From the NCBI GenBank assembly GCA_958450365.1, contig CAUEEP010000728.1, positions 372,001 to 436,000 on the forward strand: a stretch of 64,000 nt of DNA, in the 5' to 3' direction. A program made the position numbers and the translations under genes. The notes under the pieces were generated by a model that did not search any database, had not been told where the DNA came from, and was given only the letters and a program-made list of their open reading frames with translations. Shown in pieces: positions 23,020-35,000 of this stretch. The first letter of the stretch is position 1. Each line of letters opens with the position of its first letter. Source of the DNA: Mesorhabditis belari (lineage: Eukaryota; Nematoda; Chromadorea; Rhabditida; Rhabditidae).

Positions 23020-23190
23020 TGGGGTGGCTACTTTGCGCAACTCGGCATAACTTTCTTCTACGTGGGCCAATCTTTATATTTTTTGTGTCATTTTGTTGCA
23101 CTTGTTGAGGTCTACAAAATGACATCAAAATCATAAAGATTGGCTCACTTAGAAGAAGGTTATGGCGAGTTGCGCGAAAGACCCAGTTGT
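23020..23190. repeat. foldback repeat
   Basis: The left arm contains TTTGCGCAACTCGGCATAAC and CCAATCTTTAT. The right arm has the reverse complement with a few changes (AAAGATTGGCTCACTTAGAA, GGCGAGTTGCGCGAAA). The loop is about 30 bases. It could be a MITE or give a hairpin RNA of about 70 pairs if transcribed. Confidence 0.75.
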
Positions 23191-26100
23191 ACAAAAAGAA
23201 TTTGGCGCTACTTTAGCTACTTTAGCTAATTTAGCTACCCCCATATCTATTCGTGGAAGTCGATCAGTGCAATGGGCAATACTTTTGGAGGCATTGAGGT
23301 GTGATAGTGACTTGGTAGGTCATCTAGCTGTACCCACTTCTCTATTATTCAGCCTCGATTTTGTTTTCCAATTCATCACAACAACTCATCCAATAACGCG
23401 CTCAATAATCTGATCCCTTGCACAAAATCCCAAACATTATGTGTGAGTTGGATGGGTGGTGCATAAATTAAATCGGCGTTTGTATGGAAAAGGGGGACAG
23501 TGAGGTGGAAATGAGGCTGGAAAGAGGATGGAAAAGGGGGATGACCCTCTTCACAGGTCATACAACTCGCTAAATAAACAGGGGAGAAGAAGAAGAAGAC
23601 AGGCGACAATCCACATACAGACAGACATTGCAGAGAAGGGGTGAATTGGAAGGGGGATCCTCTACAAGGGGGGAGTGACTGGTCATCCATAAATACACAC
23701 AGGGATGGATGGACAGACTCCAACACTCACTCACTCACATACACCATACACACAATGGCGGCTCTCCCCCCTTCTAGTTCACGGTATTTCCTCTCTTGTA
23801 TATATGACCTCCACCATCTATGATGAACTGGGAAACCTGTCCCTATGCTTGCACACCTTGTTTTGCCCCTTGATCCAATTCGAATTCAATCAAGTAGTTG
23901 AGTGAACAAACGAGCTTTCGTTCTGGATACTTTCAAAAGATCCTTCAGAAGATTTAAAAGATCAAAAGATTTAGAAGATCAAAAGATTCAGCAGATTCAG
24001 TAGCTTACACACTTTAATACTAGAACAAGAAAGTTTACATAGCCAAGATAAACAAGTATTGCAATAATAGAGAAAACGTCTGGATATTTAAAAAGTTGTG
24101 GTGAATCTGGTGGCTTCTTCCATAGCTCATTTATGGATTGAGCTTAAGCTATTAAACTTGAATGTGTGGCTAGGGTTTTGCAAAATAAACCACCCATACT
24201 AGCATCATTTCATTGATATATTGATATTCATACGTTGAACGAGCCAATCTCTTTTCAAAGCCGAAAATCACTAAAACCTTTCACTCTTTTTAATCCACGA
24301 CGAATCACTACAATTAAATATGACTCACGACAGTTTTGTCCAAGCCTTTTTACGATAAACACTACAAAAAAACCTGCTCTAACTTGGCGAACACTCAAAA
24401 AATGATGGGGAAATTGATTGATTGATTGATTGAAATTGATTTTTCCGATAGTTAGCCTAAAATTGATGCTATGAAGTCTAATTTCCTGGTGGCTTGATAT
24501 CTAGAAAAAAAAACTAGACATTGGCAGCAAGAATGTTAGTCTAAAAATCATTGATCACAATTAGCTATATAAATTTTATCCCCAAAGTATTCTCCGTTTC
24601 GATCCGTCTATTATCTTCTCAGGAATATTTGCCAAATGGATACATTCTGCGGGATGGAATAGAGGCAAAAGGAGGGATTTCCGATGGGAATGAGCATCGA
24701 ATATAAACACACAATTGGCAGATGCTAGGGGGAGACTGGGGCAAAGCTCCACAAATAAACATCGATACGATGAGGGGGAGGAAAGTCACAAAACTCGCTA
24801 GACAGCGTACGACTTTTGAAAGACAAAATCGATTTGAGTCAAATGAATGAAATAAAATATGCTGATGTTCTGAAGCATTGATCTGGTGCTGATGTTGGTG
24901 CTTGACGTTCATCTGAAGGTTTGATTTAAAAATCTGGATCTCTACCCTAAAATTGATGCTATGAAGTCTAATTTCCTGGTGTTTAGCTTGATGTGCCCAA
25001 GATTACCATACTTTCAACAACAATTCAACTTCCAACAACAACAATGAAATTGATAAAGAACTCATAATCTCTTTAGACTCTTTAATCTTTGATCTTTGCA
25101 AGTATTAGAGATTTTGTAATATTTCTCAATTCGTATCACAATATCTATTTTTATCATTTTAAGGGAATATTTTTCAAATCTCAATACCCGGACAGCTCTT
25201 TTATGTTTCTATAAAATTTACGATACAGTAATTGTGGTGGGCGGGTGAGTGTGCGAATTTCATTGTGAAAACCGTCAATAAATCTTTTTGTATGCGAAAT
25301 ATGAGCTATTGCGATCGGGAATTTCGATAGAATTGTAACTAAATTTCTAGACGAATGTGATTGGCTTTTGCTTTTGAATTTGATTTAAACCAGAATGTTG
25401 ACTGCTCCAGATAGCGTGCATTTTCATTTGTGAGCATAAAATACACTTCGACTAACAGTAAAACTAACAATAAGACTAGCAAAGCGACTGTCGACTCAAT
25501 GAGAGAGAAAAGTCTAACGTTTACTTCTACTTCTACTTCTGATCTTTTGTCTGATCTGATCTGATCCAAAGTCGCATTCCATCGGATAACATGACTACTA
25601 GATACTCTCAAGACCAAGAACAAAAGTCAATCAATATCCTGGTCATGATGCCCCAAATAAGGGGTGCCATTGTGACCAAGTGAACCCTAAGGGGAGCTCC
25701 CGAAAAAGGCAGGTGGCCTTCGCCCTCTATTTCCCGGTGTCACCCCTCTTCTATCCATCCTTCCATATTCCCCTTCGTGTGCCGGCCTTCTTCTCCTTTT
25801 TTTTCTTCTTCTTCTTCATGCTCCTTATTCACCCACATACAATTAATTCGCGGTTGACCGACAATTGGCTTTGTTTGCTGGATGAAAAGGGATGCTGGGT
25901 GAGGGTTTGGAAAGGAAAAAAGAAAGAGACTCGGTCACGGCTATCCCTTCATGTTGAAATGTGGGCAACGATGAACACGAGGATTCCTGGAAAGTGAGAT
26001 TCCGAGGAATGAGTACAAATGTAGTACATAGATAGCTAGAGAGCACAGCCTATGATCTTCAATAGATTTTTTAAGGGTTTGGGCATGGTAACCGCTTCGA

Positions 26101-27178
26101 AAAATGAGTGCTACTAACACCAGTAGCTAGCTTCTGCACACTTTTTTTTACCTAATTGACAAAAACAACAAGTCATCTATATAGCACAGTAGCACAAGCA
26201 CGCACAAATCCCAGAGTCAAGAGTCAATCTTGACTTTGATCTTGTTCAACTTGTTCCGAACTCAACACACTTAAAGAAGAGTTTCTTTACAACAACAGAT
26301 TAATTGTAAGTATTTTGTATTGTAGCTATTTTGGCTAGCTTGCCGCTCATGCATTCACATCATCCCCGGGTTTCCGCTCATAAAAAAAAAGCCACGTTGT
26401 TGGTGGGTGGTTGGAGGGGAAAACGGTGAGTGGAAGGGAGAAACGAGCGGGGGCCGAAAATGAGGAAAAATATCGAAAATCGATCCTTTTATTGCTTTCC
26501 GGTGAATGTGAATTGGGTAGGGAAAGTAAAAAGAGGGAAATTGCCTGTAAAATCGAAAAATTGTTTGATTTATCATAAAGAAATTGATGTGTTTCAATAA
26601 GATTGGGGACGGGAAAGTACAGTAGCTGGGGGAAGTGGCAAAGAAAAAACATGATAAGGAGATAAAATATAAAAAGTTTAAAAAGCTTCCAAGGGGCCGG
26701 TTAGAGCTCGCAGTGGAATCTCGATGAGATATAGCACATCTAGCTTGAAAAATGGAAGCGAATGACGTGAAAATTAGCTGCATATGAGCATACATAGTCC
26801 TTAATCAATTCTCAAGGAAACAAATTGATTTAAATTTATTCAAAAAATTGAAATTACTTACAGTAGTTATCGAAAATTAGTGTAAACGTTTGTTTATAAA
26901 ATTTTTGAAAAGAAAAGAAGCATTGGAGATGCTTGCTTGCTTGGCATGCTATTCTATCCACTACATTCAGTTCAGTCATCTATATATTGTCCATTCAATC
27001 ATCTAGTTATTGTCCATTCAATCATCTAGATATTCCCTTCAAAAATTTACTATGAATGTATGCCAAAAGCTTACAGGCTTTGCCCTATGTGTTTGCAAGT
27101 TTATATGCAGCAAATTTTCACCTCATTCGTTTCCATTTTTCAAGCTCTATAAGATGTGCTATATCTCAAGCTACTGTA

Positions 27179-27543
27179 ATAGTCAGATTACTGTAATACT
27201 ATGTGTTTTTAAAAGTAGACAACCCACCAGGGTTTCGAGTGGACAGAGAATGCGAGCTCTAACCGGTTTCTTGTTAACTAGTATTTTCAACTTTAATTAT
27301 TTTACAGTACTGTGAATTGAAGTTTACATTAACTCTGAATTGAAAAGTTTTCAAAAATCAATAAGAACAATAATAAATATTGTACATGAAAGAAACTATA
27401 GGTAAGTGATGACCAAGTACTTATCTAGATATCTATAGCTAACTTACTGTAATACTAAGCTACTTTAATAGTCAGATTACTGTAATACTATGTGTTTTTT
27501 AAAAAGTAGACAACCCACCAGGGTTTCGAGTGGACAGAGAATG
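27179..27543. repeat. 74-base direct repeat pair
   Basis: TAGTCAGATTACTGTAATAC through AGGGTTTCGAGTGGACAGAG at 27179-27252 recurs at 27470-27543, nearly identical. The two copies are about 220 bases apart. No coding role seen. Confidence 0.8.
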
Positions 27544-28609
27544 CTACAAAAACAACACTGAAATCAATGAAGAACCAAGTTTGTTTTGTTTTGTAGATCA
27601 AAACATTGAAAATTGTGGAAAACAGTCTATTGAATACGTCATGAATATTTAAAAATAAAAAATAAAAACAAAATTTGAAAAAAAACGGTTTATTGTTGGT
27701 GGTGTGCCGCTCGCACACCTGAAACTTTGCTCACCTACACAAATGAACGAGGTTTGAGTCGAAAGTTCAGGCGGCGAGCGGGGGCACAAAATAGAACAAG
27801 AACGGGGATGGGGGTGAATAGATTGAATAGTTTGGATTGAATGACGCTGATGTTGAAGTGAATATGGAATCACAAAAGCCAGTGAATGGGTGGAGCTCTT
27901 GAAAAGAAAATACATGAATTTCGAGGAATTAAACGATCAAAAATCCGAGGAATCTGACTGAAGAACCATTGAAGACATTTGGTAATTAGAGAGAAGAAAT
28001 TTTACTAACAGATTACTAACAGATACTGGCAGATACTGGCAGATCTTTGTGCGTGTTAATGGAAACATTTTTCTACCGTATCCTACTGATTGACGGACTT
28101 TTATTTATTAGAGTTAGATATGTTGGGGATTGTTTGAAAGATTGAGTTCTCTTTTGAGGGAGTCCGATCGAAAATGAGGTCAAGAGTTTCCTCGGCGATT
28201 GAGGGTTGAGGAGGGAAATGGGGAGAAGGAAAAGGAGGAGGAAAAGGAGGAGGAAAAGGAGGAGGAAAAGGAGGAGGAGGAGGAGGCAAATCGATGGAAC
28301 GCCTCGATAAGTTTAACCTCAAAATGGAGTCACTGGGAAATTTTTGGTGAAATCGCTCTAGATTTAGATATCTTTAAAGACTATAGAAAGGATCTGTTTT
28401 GGAGCTAAAGACTAATCTGATCTACTGGCTTGAGAATCTCTGCATCTATAGACGGTTTATAAAACGAGCCATACTTCTGGCTAAGAACTTGATAGTTAAC
28501 TTTCTAAAAACTCAACTTATTACAGCATTTGTCTCTAGCAAGCAGGTGCAATTGTACAGAAAAAGCCACAGAATAATAGTTACAGCAAAAATATGAAAAC
28601 CACTTGGCA

Positions 28610-29070
28610 ACATCGCTACATATTAGAGGAGAAGGGGCATGGCCGGCTGGCAAAATATCGATGTGTGGATGGAATCGAAAGAGATGGGGAGCGGTGGTTT
28701 CTCTGTGTGTATGCGAGGAGGTGAGGCGGCCCATCTAGAGCCACACGGCCAATAGGCTGGCTGGTTGGGTGTATGTGTGGGGAGTGGACCGGAGGGGTGG
28801 ATGCGAGAGGACAGAGAGGGGCGGGGCCTGGACGAGGGGGGGAGGCCGCATTATGAGCAAGGCCGATCTATGCATGCACAGCCATGCCCCTATAGAGAAC
28901 AGACACCCCTCCCCGCAGCCGCATGTGCGCATCGACGAAAAGCCTTCCCCTCCCTTAGCCCTTTGCTTCTTCGTTCATCCATGCACACAAGCTGCCCAAA
29001 TACGAATGTGCCCGCTTGGATGGCCAACGTCAGGGAGATCGCCTTTCGCTCCTTCCTCGATTTCCCCTTA
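28610..29070. promoter_or_regulatory. GC-rich island in intergenic DNA
   Basis: GC content rises sharply over about 450 bases, with GGGGCGGGGCC, runs of G and CACACGGCCAATAGG (a CCAAT box on the plus strand). The open frames here shift and overlap in a way expected of GC-rich non-coding DNA. I read it as a possible regulatory block or distal promoter; there is no direct evidence of function. Confidence 0.3.
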
Positions 29071-30124
29071 ACGTCACAAAACCATAAAGAGTTTGACTTC
29101 AGAACGTTTCAATGGGGTTTAAAGCTGAGATGGTAAAGTTTTTTGATCAAATTGAGATAATGAGTGCCTGAATCAATACAATATGAATAATAGAGTATAA
29201 CCGAAAAGCTTGAAGAGGCTTTGAAGAGGAAAAGAAGAGATTTGAACAAAATCTGAATTTATTGTAATCAAATTTCTATCAAGCTAAGGATTTTCAATGC
29301 GAATTACACTACGAAGTAAAGCTGAAGCAATTTCTGTAATGCGAATAGAAATTCGCATTACAGAAATTTGTTTGTTTGTTTGTTTCTGTATAAGTTTTCC
29401 AGAGATATGATCGAAAAGTGCCGAACCTACTGTCACTTTTGAAAACATTAAAACATTAACATTAAAACATTGACATTAACATTAACATTAACATTAACAT
29501 AATAACAAACATTAAAAGCCGGAGTTCACTTTTAATTTTACACTCTTCATCGTGAGGTATGACTGTGCCTGAATGATAGCCATGATTTTAACTCTAGAGG
29601 AAGGATCTAACAACAAGAAACTACACAATTTTTGACACTAAATATCGTCAGCTGGTATGAACATAACCTTATCTCATTATTAGTAAAGTAGGTGGTCATT
29701 GAAACTCCAGAAAAAAGGGAAAACAGTACTTTCCTGTTATATTTGGCTTTAGCGAAGGCATTCTAGTTTTTAAAATGCAAATTTTAGAGTGGATAGTACC
29801 GAAAAACTGATTATCTATGAGCTTGATTTCAAAAAAACCAAACGTCATTTTGGTGACTTTTCCATTTTTTTGTACAGGGCTGTGTGTGTGCTGAAAATGA
29901 TGCGAGAAAGTTCCGATGATATTTGGTAATCCGGAAGATTCGGCTTCAATTAAAAAATGAGATGAGAATCGATCACATCACTCTTTATTTAGCCAGTCGA
30001 ACACTCGACTTTCAATTTTCTTCTTTGTTCAACCTTTTCCAAGAATTCTCCCCAACCCCAAAGAATCTCAGCAACTAATCGAAAATGTAGAAGGCTTAAG
30101 GGAGAAAAAAAAGCTAAAGAAATG

Positions 30125-30580
30125 GGGACCAGATGAGATCACACAAAGCTTTTTCATCCATGCGTGGAAGGTCTTCAGTGGAGAGGGAAGGCATGGGGAT
30201 GGGGCCTAGGGGCAGCATTGACGCAACGGTTCGGGCAGGGAAGGCACATAGGGGTTATGTATGGACCCATCCAAGAGAGGGGAGAGCTCTCTTTTTGTAT
30301 GGGCACACACATCGATTGGAAGATGCCCCTGTTCTCTTTTTCCCTCCTTTCACCGCTTTTTGGCCATCTTTGGGCCCTTCAGGGGATGGCCTTAGGCTTG
30401 CCTGGGGGACTGCCTGGGTGGGCCCCTTCCTCCGCCTTAGAACCCCGGCCCTCCGTCGATAATTATTGTGAAGGCGCCGCGGCACAAAAAAAACTAACGG
30501 CCCTGCTGCCTCGTCCTGAGCTCCTGAGGACTAGAGGAATTTTTGACTTTGTTTGGGAATTGGGGGTTTGGGGAAATTGA
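30125..30580. promoter_or_regulatory. second GC-rich island
   Basis: Another G/C-rich stretch of about 450 bases, with GGGGATGGGGCCTAGGGGCA and CCGCCTTAGAACCCCGGCCC. Overlapping open frames of 109 and 138 codons are present on the plus strand but have no motif and no splice pattern. It lies about 1.5 kb upstream of the PLRG1 gene. Confidence 0.3.
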
Positions 30581-30673
30581 AGGTGGTTAGATATTTGAGT
30601 AATCTAATCAATACAAATTCTGTTTCACGGCAACTACTGTATCCAGTAAATATTTTGTTTCACAGCAATCTGC

Positions 30674-31070
30674 CAAAATGAGAAGAAACCAAATTCTAGA
30701 GCTGATCGTGAGTGCCTCATTGAAGAGCTAAAAGAATTCAGTTTTTGCAGTTTCTAACTTCCATTTTATTTTAGGGTATCTTCAATATGCCTAGTAAGGA
30801 GATAATTTTAAAAAATGGTACACAATGCAGTACGATCTTGAAATTCTGGTATCTACCACTTTGATCAGAAAACTTTGAAACCAAGAGTCAAAAAATCCTT
30901 TACATTCTTCACAGCCACTCAGGAAACTCTGAGAAGAGATGCTTTCAAATTAAGAAAGGATTCGAGAAGAATGGGCTCCTTCTTGATTCGATATGCGAAA
31001 GGAGGAACTCTTCTTGGAATACTTTGAGAGACGCGCACTTCTGGGAATCGAATTATTGTTTCTGACTCTG
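30674..31070 (+). CDS. possible small three-exon gene, unrecognised
   Basis: Frame begins MRRNQILELI, then a GTGAGT donor, an acceptor TTTTATTTTAG, a second exon GIFNMPSKEIILKNGTQC, a GTATCT donor and an acceptor TTCTTCACAG. A third exon is open in two frames, one reading RRDAFKLRKDSRRMGSFLIR. Splice sites are good but no family is recognised and the third-exon frame is ambiguous. It could be a gene fragment. Confidence 0.2.
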
Positions 31071-31394
31071 ATTCGAATGCTTGGAGTTTTCTAAAGTTTT
31101 CTATCTAAAAGTGTGCCTCTTCGTAGATAGCTTCTTCAAATTTCAGTTCATTAGAGCTGTAACAAGGAAGAGACAAACCTACCATGTGTTCTTTGAATTT
31201 TCTGCGTCTTTGCAAAACCAAAACTTCAAAAAGTTGCTTTGGTTAAAAACCCAACTTTACCCCACAGCTGCTTCCGAGTTTTGGATTCTAGATTTGCTTA
31301 TCGGGCAAATTTGGGGCAAAGAAAACAAATCACGATAGAAAAAGTCAAGGAAAGAAGGAAATACGAAATCAAAAAGTAGCGCTAAATATTTGAA

Positions 31395-31657
31395 TACCGT
31401 AATACTTGTAATAGTAGCGCCCCCCGTACAGTCGCGTAGTCTAACACAAAATTTTGTGATACTCGGTTCTCCGCGCTGCTTCGACGAAAAATGTGCGCTT
31501 AGATATCAAAAGACAGCGCTTGAAGCGAAGGATTTTTTGGTACTAACAGTTTATTTTAGAAAAATCTGAGTGCGTTTAAAAAAATGATTTACTTTAGCGA
31601 CTACGCGACTGTACGTCATTATGGGGCGGGGGCGCTACTATTACAGGTATTACGGTA
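31395..31657. mobile_element. MITE family B
   Basis: Starts TACCGTAATACTTGTAATAG followed by TAGCGCCCCC, and ends with GGGGGCGCTACTATTACAGG, TATTACGGTA. Subterminal inverted repeat ACAGTCGCGTAGTCTAAC / GCGACTACGCGACTGT. Length 263 bases, no coding capacity. Related copies are at 16550-16760 and 34463-34914. Confidence 0.85.
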
Positions 31658-32044
31658 GGTATTCATTTTATTTCTGTAATTTTTATTTGCCAATAATTTG
31701 ACACATAACATAAACGCACCTAGTTTTCTTGATTGAAATCAAAGTTTTGAATTTTCAAACCAGCATATTTTGTCAGTTGTAACTTACAACTCGAAGCTTA
31801 CCCTTTATTTGACTTTTTACTCCCCTTACTTACTTCTTCCTTTTTACTCTGGTAACGAATCCATGCTCGCGCTTTGTGCACACACGCGTGCCCCATCTAC
31901 CGTAGTTCTGCACAAACGTCGGTTCGAAATTCGTGTTTCTTTGCACTCTTTCTCAACAATTACAATGTTTTCTTGTTTTTTTGTTTAAATTTCAATGCTT
32001 CACAATGTTAATTGCTAAATTTTAGGAAAAAGAAGCCTCTCATC

Positions 32045-35000
32045 ATGTCAACTGAAGTGATCAGCGAAATTCCCGATCCACAAGCACAATCACAGGTACT
32101 TTTAATCATAAATTTGTTAAGCTGGTAGATTTTTGCATCAGCTAAATGAATCTAAATAAAAAAACTTTATTCCGAGTGATCTTACTTTAAATAATAAGAA
32201 TATGTTGTTAAACGTTAAGAGTAAGTACGCTACGATTTACGCTTGACACAAAAAGATCAGCTTGAAAAAGGGTTTTTGCATTTTGACACGCGGATACATC
32301 CATAATATTTGCAAATTAATTTTTATTTCTTTTAGGAAGATGCAAACAAGGAACAACAAGCGGATCCGGCCCAGAAGCAACTTCTCAACTATGTGTTTCG
32401 ATCGATGAAAAGGACCTACGATTTATTTGCCACCGATTACACAAAATATCCAGATGTTGATGACTCTGAGTGAGTTGTTTTTATAAAAAACTATCATGAA
32501 CTGTCACTAAAAAGACTTAAAATTTTTGCGGTGGTTGCGACAAACGATTAGAACGGCAGCTCGTTAAAAACGATATTTTGAATAAGTTTATATATTTAGT
32601 AACACGATGATGAAGCAGTTCAAAAAGCAAGGCGAATACAAAGGCGTTTTGCGCCACGTCGAAGAAGAAAAACGAAAGAAAGAGGAGGAAATCATGCAGT
32701 TGCCCACATCAACTAAAATTTCTGGTAGGGTTTTGGAACTGCACATGAAAATGTAGTTGTAGTATTTGTTAACAACTTGTGCTGTTGGACTCTTATTTTG
32801 GTCTCTATTTTTTTGCAACCTAATCTAGATCCGTAGCTATATTTATGTGTAAAGCGAAAGAATTTTACCTACTTATTGTTTTCTTTAGGTACCGTTATGA
32901 AATCTGGAACCGATACTTTGGCAATCACAGCCGGTGATGGTGGTGCACAAGGAGCAAAGAAGACAGGACAAGGGTAAGCTTATTTGATTTTAATAATGTA
33001 CTCATAAGCAAGCTAGCAAGGCCCTTGAATTGTTATTTGCATGTTTAATTAGAATTTCTTGATATCAGATTATTTAAAGGTAAACTTTAGACAACTACTA
33101 TCTGTGCTACCTGTTGGTTCACAGTCTCGAGCCGAAGACAACACAACGAAAGCTCTTCTGCCCTCAAAAGCTCCGATGATGATCAAACCAAAGTGGCACG
33201 CTCCATGGAAACTTTATCGAGTGATTTCAGGTAAAAATATAATTAAAATTTTATCTAGACTTTGAACAAAATGAGTTTTTAAATAGCATTTTATTTTAGG
33301 ACACACTGGATGGGTAAGAGCTGTTGATGTTGAGCCTGGAAACGAATGGTTTGCAACTGGTGGAGCGGATCGTATCATCAAAGTATGTTAGCTGAATATC
33401 AGAGAATGCCTAGGTTTATATAACTAAATTTGAAAGTTAGCAAAGATTATTATGTCCTTTTAACAGTAATCATCTTAAATTGAACAAAGATGTGCTAATG
33501 TATAAAACTTACGCATTCCATTTAGATCTGGGACTTGGCCAGTGGTCGCTTGCGGCTCTCACTTACCGGTCACATCAGCTCGGTGCGTGCGGTGAAAGTC
33601 TCCCATCGAAATCCGTTCCTTTTCAGCGGTGGTGAAGATAAACAGGTAAAGTTGAGGTTTTTATCGAAAAAAATTATTTACTTAAGGTGAAATGTTGGGA
33701 TCTCGAGTACAACAAAGTTGTGCGGCACTATCACGGCCATTTGAGTGCCGTGCAAGCAATCGCTGTTCATCCAACACTTGACATACTGGTGACGACGGCT
33801 CGTGATGCTACTGCCAGGGTACGTAATCCAATTTTCAAAAGTTGGCGTTTAAAGTTAAATCAAAATAAGTACAGAGAAAAAGAGTACATCATATTTTTTA
33901 GGTTTGGGATATCCGAACAAAGGCTCAAATTCATTGCTTGAGTGGACACACGAATACAGTAGCCGATGTAGTGTGTCAGTCAACCGATCCGCAGGTATTA
34001 TTTTCAAAATTCAATCACCTTGAACGCATCAATCTGTGTTTGTTTTGAAGATTTTAGAAAAACGAACGCCGAAAATGTGATTTCTTTGATCTCTGAGTAT
34101 GATTTCGTTTTTTAGGTTATCACCGCGTCTCACGACTCGACCGTTCGTTTATGGGACCTCGCCGCCGGAAAAACTATGTGCACGCTCACACATCACAAGG
34201 TTCGTGTTTTTTTGACTTCCGATTTATTGGAACCATCAAACGAACCAATGAGATCATGTAGCCATTTATTGGAATGTGATGCGTAGATCATCAAGCTTAT
34301 TAGCTAAAACAATTAATCTTCAATATAAATTTTGGGAATGATTGGTGCTGAAAGGCGCGAAAATTGCGCGCCAGAAAAAAAGCTGCTAAAGCTAGCTGGC
34401 TTTTAGCCTTATGTCGGTTTCTGTCGGTTGTTTTGGTGCGAGGATCTTTGCAAGAACATACATACCGTAATACCTGTATAGTAGCCCCCCCCATAATGAC
34501 TATTGCAATTGCCCCCATCGCCAGAATAGTCTAACTTTAGACGCTCTGTTCTCCGCGCTGCTTTATGCTACAGTGTGGGTGTCAAATGATAGTCCTTGAA
34601 ATCTAGTATTTTTTTGGTACCAAAAGTGTAGTTGGGAAAAGTCTAGAGACTGAGAAAAATATTTTCTAAAAAGAAGCTAGACTACGCGACTGAGCGTGCA
34701 CATAGTTTTTGCACATAGCGTGCGAGGTCCCATAAACGAACGGTCGAGTCGTGAGACGCGGTGATAACCTAAAAAACGAAATCATACTCAGATCAAAGGA
34801 ATCACATTTTCGGCGTTCGTTTTTCTAAAATCTTTAAAACAAACACAGATTGATGCGTTCAAGGTGATTGAATTTTGAAAATAATGCGGGCGCTACTATT
34901 ACAAGTATTGCAGTGGTTTTTTTGATAAGAACAATGGGATTTTTACTCTTTAAAAGGATATCATTAGATCTTTAGTGTTGAAAGTAGGGCTTCAGTAGGA

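Larger units (their letters stand above)
22778..32044. other. long intergenic region with GC-rich islands
   Basis: Over 9 kb without a convincing gene. It holds a foldback repeat (23020-23190), a direct repeat (27179-27252 and 27470-27543), a 37-base direct repeat (24455-24492 and 24947-24983), a GGA-rich tract (28210-28290), a MITE (31395-31657) and GC-rich islands at 28610-29070 and 30125-30580 that stand out from the AT-rich surroundings. One of the islands contains GGGGCGGGGCC. In nematodes such spacing often reflects cis-regulatory DNA of a developmentally regulated gene, but that is inference. A possible three-exon small gene at 30678-31070 is listed separately. Confidence 0.55.

Noticed and set aside
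28199..28408. E/K-rich frame
   Set aside because: Direct translation of a GGAGGAAAA repeat.
30133..30580. Overlapping frames of 109 and 138 codons
   Set aside because: GC-rich DNA has few stops; the frames overlap and have no motif or splice sites.
22778..32044. Search for CRISPR arrays, rRNA, spliced-leader RNA and known microRNA seeds such as let-7 or lin-4
   Set aside because: No matching sequence was seen here or elsewhere in the window; tandem arrays present are ordinary minisatellites without spacers.
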